This document shows positions 1 to 5,983 of a stretch of DNA of 5,983 nucleotides, piece after piece. Numbering within the stretch: the first letter of the stretch is position 1; each line of letters opens with the position of its first letter. The DNA is from Bacteroidota bacterium (GTDB lineage: Bacteria; Bacteroidota; Bacteroidia; Flavobacteriales; Flavobacteriaceae). A program made the position numbers and the translations under genes. The notes beneath the pieces were generated by a model. The model was not told the DNA's origin. It saw nothing but the letters and a program-made list of their open reading frames with translations, and did not search any database. The stretch spans positions 1 through 5,983 of the forward strand of contig JAJYSO010000124.1 of the NCBI GenBank assembly GCA_021793535.1, given 5' to 3'.

Positions 1-1
1 C

Positions 2-1480
2 TCGCGAGAATTGCCTTTGGGCAAGTTGGCAGAGCGCACTGTGGGTAAAGGCAAAGCAGGGTTGGAAGGAGCTTTTAACGAGTACTTACAAGGAAAAGAC
101 GGTCATAGATTTAAACAGAAGATCGCCAATGGATTATGGAAACCGTTGAATGATGCCAGCGAGGTGGATCCCAAAGATGGGCTGGATGTCATCTCCACTA
201 TCGATGTGAATATTCAAGATATTGTTCACCACGCCTTATTGGCGCAATTGGAAAAATATGAGGCGGATCACGGCACAGCGGTTCTGATGGAAGTGAAAAC
301 CGGTGAGATCAAAGGAATGGCCAATTTGGGACGTACCGATGAAGGAAAATATTACGAAAAACGGAACTATGCCATTTGGGAATCCCAGGAACCTGGATCC
401 ACTTTTAAGTTGATGGCTATGGTAGCCGCCTTGGAGGATAAGGTTGTGGATACCGCTATGGTTTTTGACACCGAAGGAGGGGTGGTAAAGTACTATAACC
501 GCTATGTTCGGGATTCTCATATCGGGGGCTATGGAAAGATCTCTGCCGCTCGAGGCTTTGAGGTGTCATCGAATACTGTGTTTTCAAAGATCATTACCCA
601 AGGGTATAAAAATAATGAGAAGGCTTTTTCGAATCGCCTGGATTATATGGGGCTCAATCAAAAGACAGGGATAGCTATCGAGGGGGAAGGGCGTCCCATC
701 ATTCCGCATCCAGGAGATCAAAACTGGTATGGAACGACTTTGGCCTGGATGTCTTTTGGTTATGGAGTCTCGATGACTCCCCTTCAGATTCTGTCTTTTT
801 ATAATGCTATAGCCAATGATGGAGTGGCCGTACGACCGAAATTGATCAAAGAGATTCGGGACCGCAACCGACTTATTGAATCCAAGGCCAAAAATGATCG
901 GCCGAATTCTATTGTTTCTGTGGAAACCGCCAAAATTGCGCAAACTCTTCTCAGACATACCGTAGAAAAAGGAACGGCTCAAGGAGTGGCCTCTTCTTCT
1001 TTGTCTTTAGCAGGAAAAACGGGGACGGCACAATTCAATTATGGCGGACAGGGACAACACCAATATGTGGCTTCTTTTGCAGGTTATTTTCCAGCAGAAA
1101 ACCCACAGTACTCCTGCATTGTCATGATCAATCAACCCAATACCAGACGGGGCTTTTACGGGGCTTCAGTAGCCGGTCCGGTTTTTAAGGAAATCGCGGA
1201 GAAAATATACAACCGAACCCCGACCAAAGATACCCTGCAAAATATAGACATTGTCGAGCAATCCTTGGTGGATCAGTATAATAATTTTTACAGCCTGGCA
1301 CAACAAAATAAAACCGTAATGCCTGATGTAGTTGGGTTGCCGGCCATGGATGCACTTTCGTTGCTCGAGAATATGGACTTGCATCCGGAACTAAAAGGGA
1401 TGGGAACCATCACTGCGCAGTCGGTTCGTCCGGGGACGCAAATTCAGCACTTAAAAAACGTAAAATTAACGGCCAATTGA
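2..1480 (+). CDS. ftsI: Division-specific penicillin-binding protein (FtsI/PBP3-type transpeptidase with PASTA domain), 5' partial
   Basis: Class B penicillin-binding protein that cross-links septal peptidoglycan outside the inner membrane, working with FtsW. The frame is open from the first bases of the window, so the N-terminal membrane anchor and part of the dimerisation domain lie upstream; 492 residues are visible. A TTG at position 11 could be read as a start, but it sits inside conserved dimer-domain sequence (KAGLEGAFNEYLQGKDG) and is not the true start. Counting from the first full codon, the catalytic triad motifs are STFK (nucleophile Ser about 133, codon 398-400), SSN (about 189-191, 566-574) and KTGTA (about 339, 1016-1030). 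From about residue 440 (VMPDVVGLPAMDAL) to the end there is one PASTA domain, as is usual in Bacteroidota FtsI homologues. The stop overlaps the murE start. Placement before murE, mraY and ftsW favours FtsI over other class B enzymes. Confidence 0.95.
   Translation, partial: SRELPLGKLAERTVGKGKAGLEGAFNEYLQGKDGHRFKQKIANGLWKPLNDASEVDPKDGLDVISTIDVNIQDIVHHALLAQLEKYEADHGTAVLMEVKTGEIKGMANLGRTDEGKYYEKRNYAIWESQEPGSTFKLMAMVAALEDKVVDTAMVFDTEGGVVKYYNRYVRDSHIGGYGKISAARGFEVSSNTVFSKIITQGYKNNEKAFSNRLDYMGLNQKTGIAIEGEGRPIIPHPGDQNWYGTTLAWMSFGYGVSMTPLQILSFYNAIANDGVAVRPKLIKEIRDRNRLIESKAKNDRPNSIVSVETAKIAQTLLRHTVEKGTAQGVASSSLSLAGKTGTAQFNYGGQGQHQYVASFAGYFPAENPQYSCIVMINQPNTRRGFYGASVAGPVFKEIAEKIYNRTPTKDTLQNIDIVEQSLVDQYNNFYSLAQQNKTVMPDVVGLPAMDALSLLENMDLHPELKGMGTITAQSVRPGTQIQHLKNVKLTAN
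1477..1480 (+). other. ftsI stop / murE start overlap (TTGA)
   Basis: The four bases TTGA contain the TTG start of murE and the TGA stop of ftsI, a variant of the common ATGA overlap. No purine-rich Shine-Dalgarno stretch stands out just upstream, so initiation by ribosomes finishing ftsI is a reasonable inference. This junction decides the murE start. Confidence 0.75.
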
Positions 1481-2943
1481 AAGCTATAAAAGACATCTTA
1501 TATAAAGTCAGTATAGAGGCGATTGAAGGGAATATGTCCTGTGAAATCGATCGGATTACATTTGACTCCCGTCAAGTGCAATCCAAAGATTTGTACGTGG
1601 CGATCCCAGGAGTGAAAAGCGATGGGCATGACTTTATAGCGGAAAGTGTTAAAAAAGGAGCCCGCGTGGTGGTATGCGAATTTTTTCCTTCTGAATTGGA
1701 TGAGACAGTCACCTATATTAGGGTAGAGGATTCCAGAGCCGCATTGGCGGTGATGGCTGCTAACTTTTTCGGCCGGCCTTCTGAAAATTTAAAGCTGGTC
1801 GGGGTAACGGGCACCAACGGGAAAACGACGGTAGCCACGCTTCTTTATGAGCTGTTTTCCAAAGCGGGTTACAAGGTGGGACTGCTTTCTACTGTTCGCA
1901 TCCTTGTTGGTGATCAAGAATATCCGGCTGCGATGACCACCCCCGATTCACTGACGATCAATCGTTATTTGAGACAGATGAATGCGGAAGGTGCCGAATT
2001 TTGTTTTATGGAGGTGAGTTCACATGGCATTGATCAAAAACGAACCGAAGGGTTACAATTTGCCGGTGGCATTTTTACCAATTTATCTCATGATCATTTG
2101 GATTACCACAAAACCTTTGTGGCCTATCGAGATGTCAAAAAGAAATTCTTCGACCAACTTCCCAAAGCGGCTTTTGCCCTCACCAATTTGGATGACAAAA
2201 ACGGAGCCTATATGGTTCAAAACACCAGAGCCAGGCACAAGACCTACGCCTTAAAAAGTGATGCAAACTACAAAGTGAAGATATTAGAAGACAGCTTTCA
2301 AGGGATGTTGTTGTCTTTGAATGGGGCTGAGGTTTGGACCCAGCTTATCGGAGATTTTAATGCGTATAACTTGGCCGCTATTTATGGGGCTGCTCACCTG
2401 TTAGGGCTGGACGAAAAAGATATTTTGGTGGGCATTAGCGGATTAATAGCTGTTGAAGGTCGTTTTGAATATGTGGTTTCCACAAGGGATAAGATCACGG
2501 CCATTGTCGATTATGCCCACACTCCTGATGCCTTGAAGAATGTTTTGCTTACGGTGAATGCCATTCGGACCCACAGAGAGCGCCTTTTTACTGTGGTGGG
2601 TTGTGGAGGTGATCGAGACAAAACCAAGCGCCCGGAAATGGGGAGGATCGCCGTGGAGCTGAGTGATCAAGTGATTCTGACCAGCGACAACCCCCGAACG
2701 GAGGATCCGGTGAAAATAATCGAAGACATCGAGAAGGGAATTCCTTCAAAATACGCGGATAAAACCTTGTCTATTGTAGATCGAAAACAAGCTATAAAGA
2801 CGGCCTGTACCCTGGCCAAACAAGGCGATATTATTTTGATTGCGGGGAAAGGTCATGAGACCTACCAGGAAGTCCATGGGAAACGACATCATTTTGATGA
2901 TATGGAGATCATCACAGATTATTTTAAAATTTTAGCGAAATAA
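1477..2943 (+). CDS. murE: UDP-N-acetylmuramoyl-L-alanyl-D-glutamate--2,6-diaminopimelate ligase
   Basis: Cytoplasmic Mur ligase that uses ATP to add the third stem-peptide residue to UDP-MurNAc-L-Ala-D-Glu. The 488 residues match the usual family length. Visible landmarks are an N-terminal uridine-nucleotide domain (FDSRQV, SDGHDF), the P-loop GTNGKTT with Lys116 (1810-1830), MTTPDSLTINRYL, SHDHLDYH, and Lys221 in VKKKFF, which aligns with the carbamylated lysine of the family. Further on come YAHTPDAL, GCGGDRDKTKRPEMG, DNPRTEDP (Asp404, 2686-2709) and GKGHETYQ. The DNPR motif is the family signature for meso-diaminopimelate rather than lysine, so a DAP-type wall is inferred. The TTG start at 1477 is chosen because it places the LKAIKDILYKVSIEAI beginning expected in flavobacterial MurE. 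The next in-frame ATG, at about 1534, would remove that conserved start. It overlaps the ftsI stop by 4 bases, which suggests coupled translation. Confidence 0.97.
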   Translation: MKAIKDILYKVSIEAIEGNMSCEIDRITFDSRQVQSKDLYVAIPGVKSDGHDFIAESVKKGARVVVCEFFPSELDETVTYIRVEDSRAALAVMAANFFGRPSENLKLVGVTGTNGKTTVATLLYELFSKAGYKVGLLSTVRILVGDQEYPAAMTTPDSLTINRYLRQMNAEGAEFCFMEVSSHGIDQKRTEGLQFAGGIFTNLSHDHLDYHKTFVAYRDVKKKFFDQLPKAAFALTNLDDKNGAYMVQNTRARHKTYALKSDANYKVKILEDSFQGMLLSLNGAEVWTQLIGDFNAYNLAAIYGAAHLLGLDEKDILVGISGLIAVEGRFEYVVSTRDKITAIVDYAHTPDALKNVLLTVNAIRTHRERLFTVVGCGGDRDKTKRPEMGRIAVELSDQVILTSDNPRTEDPVKIIEDIEKGIPSKYADKTLSIVDRKQAIKTACTLAKQGDIILIAGKGHETYQEVHGKRHHFDDMEIITDYFKILAK

Positions 2944-2956
2944 GTGAAAATCGAGC

Positions 2957-4183
2957 ATGCTGTACTATTTGTTTAATTATTTGGATAAGATTTTTGATTT
3001 CCCCGGGAGTCAATTGTTTCAATTCCTCTCCTTTCGAGCGAGTGCAGCCATTATATTGTCTTTGTTGATTTCCACGATATACGGGAAGCGGATTATTCGC
3101 TTTCTTCAGCGGTTGCAGGTGGGAGAAACCATACGGGAGTTGGGATTGGAAGGCCAGAAAGAAAAAGCGGGAACCCCGACCATGGGAGGAATTATCATTA
3201 TCCTGTCGACTTTAATTCCGGTTTTGTTGTTTGCTAAGATCACAAATATTTATGTTATCCTTTTGCTCATTACTACCTTGTGGATGGGAGCCATTGGTTT
3301 TTTGGATGATTACATCAAGACTTTTAGAAAGAATAAAGAAGGGCTAAAAGGGCGCTTCAAAGTCATTGGACAAATCGGCTTAGGGATTATTGTTGGGTGT
3401 ATTATGTATATGCATCCCGACATCACCATTAAGGAAAAAGTGTCGGTTCCTTCGGGCGCCATAGTAACAGAGCAGCTGGAGACCGCTTATGGCCCAGAGC
3501 ATAAATCGACCAAAACAACCATTCCCTTTTTTAAGGCCAATGAATTGGATTATGCTAAGCTTATCGATTGGATTCATCCCAGTTTGAGTTCTTATGCTTG
3601 GTTGGTTTTTATCCCGGTCGTCATTTTTATTGTGACAGCGGTTTCTAATGGCGCCAATTTAACCGATGGATTAGATGGTTTGGCAGCGGGAACTTCAGCT
3701 ATAGCGGTGTTGGCATTGGCCATTTTTGCCTGGATCTCCGGAAATATAATTTTTTCAAATTACCTGAATGTCATGAACATTCCACATTCTGGAGAAATGG
3801 CGGTATTTATAGCGGCTTTAGCGGGGGCTCTCATTGGCTTTTTATGGTACAATACTTTTCCAGCTCAAGTTTTTATGGGCGATACTGGAAGCTTGACCAT
3901 TGGGGGTATTATTGCGGTCATTGCGATTGCCGTGCGCAAGGAATTATTACTTCCAATATTATGTGGGGTGTTTTTGATAGAAAACTTATCTGTGGTAATG
4001 CAGGTAGGGTGGTTTAAATACACGAAAAAGCGAACCGGAACAGGGGAACGTATTTTTTTGATGTCGCCTTTGCACCATCATTTTCAAAAAAGAGGAATAA
4101 ATGAAAGCAAAATTGTAGTTCGGTTTTGGATTATCGGAATCCTGTTGGCCGTGATTGCAATAGTAACGCTAAAAATCAGATAA
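2957..4183 (+). CDS. mraY: Phospho-N-acetylmuramoyl-pentapeptide transferase (lipid I synthase)
   Basis: Polytopic inner-membrane enzyme that transfers phospho-MurNAc-pentapeptide from UDP to undecaprenyl phosphate, making lipid I. The family signatures are in order: EKAGTPTMGG (about residues 70-79), FLDDYIK with Asp117/Asp118 (3305-3310), SNGANLTDGLDGLAAG (Asn231, Asp237, Asp240), FPAQVFMGDTGSL (Asp309, 3881-3883) and MSPLHHHFQKRG (His373-375). These cover the catalytic aspartates and the HHH motif. About ten hydrophobic segments are apparent. The 408 residues exceed the roughly 360 of E. coli MraY, mostly because of a polar loop at about residues 152-210 that is typical of Bacteroidota. 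The ATG start is 13 bases after the murE stop and gives MLYYLFNYLDKIF, the expected flavobacterial N-terminus. No strong ribosome binding site is seen. The enzyme looks complete and functional. Confidence 0.98.
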   Translation: MLYYLFNYLDKIFDFPGSQLFQFLSFRASAAIILSLLISTIYGKRIIRFLQRLQVGETIRELGLEGQKEKAGTPTMGGIIIILSTLIPVLLFAKITNIYVILLLITTLWMGAIGFLDDYIKTFRKNKEGLKGRFKVIGQIGLGIIVGCIMYMHPDITIKEKVSVPSGAIVTEQLETAYGPEHKSTKTTIPFFKANELDYAKLIDWIHPSLSSYAWLVFIPVVIFIVTAVSNGANLTDGLDGLAAGTSAIAVLALAIFAWISGNIIFSNYLNVMNIPHSGEMAVFIAALAGALIGFLWYNTFPAQVFMGDTGSLTIGGIIAVIAIAVRKELLLPILCGVFLIENLSVVMQVGWFKYTKKRTGTGERIFLMSPLHHHFQKRGINESKIVVRFWIIGILLAVIAIVTLKIR

Positions 4184-4198
4184 ATTCAGTACTAATTT
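4181..4198 (+). other. Tandem in-frame stops between mraY and the murD-like gene
   Basis: The mraY TAA (4181-4183) is followed in the same frame by a second TAA (4193-4195), and the next in-frame ATG at 4199 starts the murD-like gene. The 15-base spacer has no Shine-Dalgarno match and no room for a promoter. The two stops argue that the downstream gene is made as a separate protein and not as a readthrough tail on MraY. Confidence 0.7.
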
Positions 4199-4780
4199 AT
4201 GATCACTAAAAACGATATATTATCTACCACAACCCCTTCTCAATCTTATTTTTTAGAGAAGAAAAGACCGGAAAACAAGGCCATGGCGGCCTCTGCCGTT
4301 TCCGAACTGATTCGCATTCGGAAAAAGACGATTCGAGAGAGTTTTCAGTGTATTCAAAACGATGAATACCGGTTGGATCGGGTGGTGAAGATACAGGGGG
4401 TGAGCTATGTTAACGATTCTGGAGCGGTCACGCTTAATGCAACGTATTATTCCTTGGAGACCATGAAAACACCTGTGGTTTGGATTACAGGGGGAGATGA
4501 TGCTGCTGTGCAATACGATCAGTTGTTGCCCCTTGTAAATGAGAAAGTGGTTGCGATCATTGGAATAGGAGTTTTGAACAAAAAGCTCATTTCTCATTTC
4601 GATAATTGTGTGGATTTTATTTTGGAGGCACAGACCATGCAGGATGCCGTTCAAAAGGCACAACATTTAGCCGAAAAAGGGGATACTGTATTGTTGTCAC
4701 CGGCTTGTCTGGGTCTGGATCGATATGAGAATTTTAAAGATAGAGGTAAACAATTCATTGCAGCAGTAAGAAGTTTATAA
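4199..4780 (+). CDS. Truncated, active-site-substituted MurD-like protein (C-terminal Mur ligase domain only)
   Basis: This 193-residue protein sits where murD normally lies, but a full MurD is about 440-450 residues. Similarity to flavobacterial MurD begins near residue 26 (ENKAMAAS, the end of the central domain) and runs to the C-terminus through RKKTIRESF, GVSYVNDS, TPVVWITGGD, GDTVLLSPAC and ENFKDRGKQF. The UDP-binding domain and the GTNGKT-type ATP site are missing. In the retained domain, usual ligase residues are replaced. DSKATN reads DSGAVT (Gly75, Val77, Thr78), the lysine after GGxx is Ala102, ACAS reads ACLG (Gly172), and the His of the HR pair is Tyr57. Arg58 and Phe179 remain. 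Residues 1-25 match nothing recognisable. It therefore cannot be a working D-glutamate ligase by itself. The open frame, neighbour-like codon use and tight spacing (15 and 10 bases) suggest it is expressed. A retained binding or scaffold role, or slow gene decay, are both possible. A downstream ATG at 4283 is an alternative start. Confidence 0.85.
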   Translation: MITKNDILSTTTPSQSYFLEKKRPENKAMAASAVSELIRIRKKTIRESFQCIQNDEYRLDRVVKIQGVSYVNDSGAVTLNATYYSLETMKTPVVWITGGDDAAVQYDQLLPLVNEKVVAIIGIGVLNKKLISHFDNCVDFILEAQTMQDAVQKAQHLAEKGDTVLLSPACLGLDRYENFKDRGKQFIAAVRSL

Positions 4781-4790
4781 AAAGTAAGCA

Positions 4791-5983
4791 ATGCGTACAG
4801 TCAATGCAAACATGTCGGAGCCTTCAATAAAAGAGACAGGGGGTTTTTTCTCCCGCCTTAAAGGAGACAAGTCAGTCTGGGCGGTAGCGGCTTTATTGGC
4901 TTTGTTCTCGTTCCTGCCTATTTATAGCGCCAGTAGCAATTTGGCGTATTTGTATGGGGGAAATGGGGACACGTTTAAATTTCTGTTTACGCATTTTGTG
5001 CATTTGTTTTTAGGGTTTGTCATCATGTTTGTCGTCCACCGTGTACCCTATCATTATTTTAAAGGACTGTCCATTTTGGGGATTCCTATCGTGGTGGTTT
5101 TGTTGATCTATACCCTTATGCAGGGGACCACGGTTCAAGGAGCCAGTGCGAGTAGGTGGATTACCATCCCTTTTATCAATAAGTCCTTCCAATCTTCGAG
5201 TTTGGCTTTGATCGTTTTAATGGTGTACGTTGCGCGGTACTTGTCCAAAACCAAAGATCAACACCTCACCTTTAAAGAGAGTATCTTGCCTTTATGGGTG
5301 CCGGTGGCCTTGATCGTAGGGCTGGTATTGCCCTCTAACTTTTCAACGGCTGCCATTATTTTTATGATGGTGCTCTTGTTGGCGTTTATCGGAGGATATC
5401 CTTTTAAGTATTTGCTTTTTATTGTGGGGATCGGACTGTTCACCTTGGGGCTGTTTGTTCTTATGGCAAAGGCTTTCCCTGAAGTAATGCCCAACAGGGT
5501 AGATACGTGGACCAGCAGATTGGAAAGTTTTATGGATAAGGATGAAACGACGGATAATTACCAGATTGAGCGTTCAAAAATTGCCATTTCTAGAGGAGGA
5601 ATTACCGGAGTAGGGATTGGCAAGAGTGTGGAACGAAATTTTTTACCCCAGTCTTCTTCGGATTTTATTTATGCCATCATTGTCGAGGAAATGGGATTGA
5701 TCGGCGGTTTTGGCGTGATCTTACTCTATTTATGGCTGTTGTATAGATTTGTGTTGATTTCAACCAAAGCAGAAAGTGACTTTGGAAAATTGGTGGTCAT
5801 GGCCGTAGGGCTTCCCATTATTTTTCAGGCCTTTATCAATATGGCAGTGGCCGTGCACTTGCTTCCGGTGACGGGACAGACCCTGCCGCTAATCAGTGAT
5901 GGAGGAACGTCGATTTGGATGACCTGTGCCGCTATTGGGATGGTGTTGGGAGTGAGCATTAAAAAAGAAGAACAAAGATCGGA
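4791..5983 (+). CDS. ftsW: Septal peptidoglycan glycosyltransferase FtsW (SEDS family), 3' partial
   Basis: Integral membrane SEDS polymerase that builds septal glycan strands from lipid II together with FtsI. The frame stays open to the window edge, with 397 full codons visible. Ten hydrophobic segments can be counted, from WAVAALLALFSFLPIYSA (about residues 30-47) to IWMTCAAIGMVLGVSI (about 375-390), so only a short C-terminal tail is missing. Family landmarks are IYSASSNLAYLYG, GASASRWITIPF, NYQIERSKIAISRGG, FLPQSSSDFIYAIIVEE and LPVTGQTLPLISDGGTS. Asp291 (codon 5661-5663) aligns with the essential SEDS aspartate. The classical FQPSEF segment reads FQSSSLA, close to what is usual in Bacteroidota. 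The ATG at 4791, 10 bases after the preceding stop, is taken as start; an ATG at 4812 (MSEPSIKE) is nearly as plausible. Position in the cluster favours FtsW over RodA. Confidence 0.95.
   Translation, partial: MRTVNANMSEPSIKETGGFFSRLKGDKSVWAVAALLALFSFLPIYSASSNLAYLYGGNGDTFKFLFTHFVHLFLGFVIMFVVHRVPYHYFKGLSILGIPIVVVLLIYTLMQGTTVQGASASRWITIPFINKSFQSSSLALIVLMVYVARYLSKTKDQHLTFKESILPLWVPVALIVGLVLPSNFSTAAIIFMMVLLLAFIGGYPFKYLLFIVGIGLFTLGLFVLMAKAFPEVMPNRVDTWTSRLESFMDKDETTDNYQIERSKIAISRGGITGVGIGKSVERNFLPQSSSDFIYAIIVEEMGLIGGFGVILLYLWLLYRFVLISTKAESDFGKLVVMAVGLPIIFQAFINMAVAVHLLPVTGQTLPLISDGGTSIWMTCAAIGMVLGVSIKKEEQRS

Noticed and set aside
584..982. Minus-strand open frame of 132 codons inside ftsI.
   Set aside because: It lies opposite the conserved transpeptidase domain, and its translation resembles no known family.
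4184..4198. Possible Bacteroidota-type promoter (TAnnTTTG) before the murD-like gene.
   Set aside because: The short AT-rich spacer has no proper match to the -7 element and no clear -33 element at the right distance.
4181..4201. The murD-like gene is in the same frame as mraY, suggesting a possible MraY-MurD readthrough fusion.
   Set aside because: Two in-frame TAA stops (4181 and 4193) separate them, and MraY ends with a family-typical C-terminus (TLKIR).
4253..4666. Minus-strand open frame of 137 codons opposite the murD-like gene.
   Set aside because: It has no recognisable motif, lies entirely antisense to a frame with clear MurD similarity, and is best seen as a shadow.
4839..4849. 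GGGGGTTTTTT run early in ftsW as a possible slippage site.
   Set aside because: The downstream frame continues correctly into FtsW without a shift, and no alternative product is evident.

Overview
The window is a stretch of a division and cell wall (dcw) cluster from a member of the Bacteroidota, most likely a flavobacterium. All genes are on the + strand and tightly packed. The call rests on the family-typical form of the proteins: an FtsI-type transpeptidase with a C-terminal PASTA domain, a 408-residue MraY with a long extra-membrane loop, an FtsW with 'QSSSDFIYA' and 'VTGQTLPLIS' segments, and starts that lack clear Shine-Dalgarno sequences. The order is ftsI (5' end missing), murE, mraY, a murD-like gene, ftsW (last few codons missing). 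No RNA gene, mobile element, CRISPR array, terminator or convincing promoter was seen, and no gap between genes exceeds 15 bases, so the set looks like one transcription unit entering and leaving the window.

Positions 1-1480 hold the transpeptidase and PASTA domains of the division-specific penicillin-binding protein. It overlaps murE (1477-2943) by 4 bases at a TTGA, with murE starting at TTG. MurE carries the DNPR motif of meso-diaminopimelate-adding enzymes. MraY (2957-4183) follows with all its catalytic aspartates. FtsW (4791 to the end) has ten visible membrane segments and the conserved SEDS aspartate.

The unusual part is 4199-4780, where a normal cluster has a full murD of roughly 440-450 codons. 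Here there are only 193 codons. They correspond to the end of the central domain plus the C-terminal (amino-acid-binding) domain of MurD. The UDP-binding N-terminal domain and the whole ATP-binding part are absent. Within the retained domain, most positions that bind D-glutamate or phosphate in the E. coli enzyme are replaced (DSKATN to DSGAVT, GGxxK to GGDDA, ACAS to ACLG). The fold-type residues stay and the frame is open from start to stop. This looks like a MurD-derived pseudoenzyme or a decaying gene in place, which implies that the working MurD is encoded elsewhere in the genome.

Together the intact genes cover cytoplasmic addition of the third stem-peptide residue (MurE), formation of lipid I (MraY), and septal glycan polymerisation and cross-linking (FtsW with FtsI). 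The D-glutamate addition step between MurC and MurE cannot be supplied by the murD-like gene as read here.
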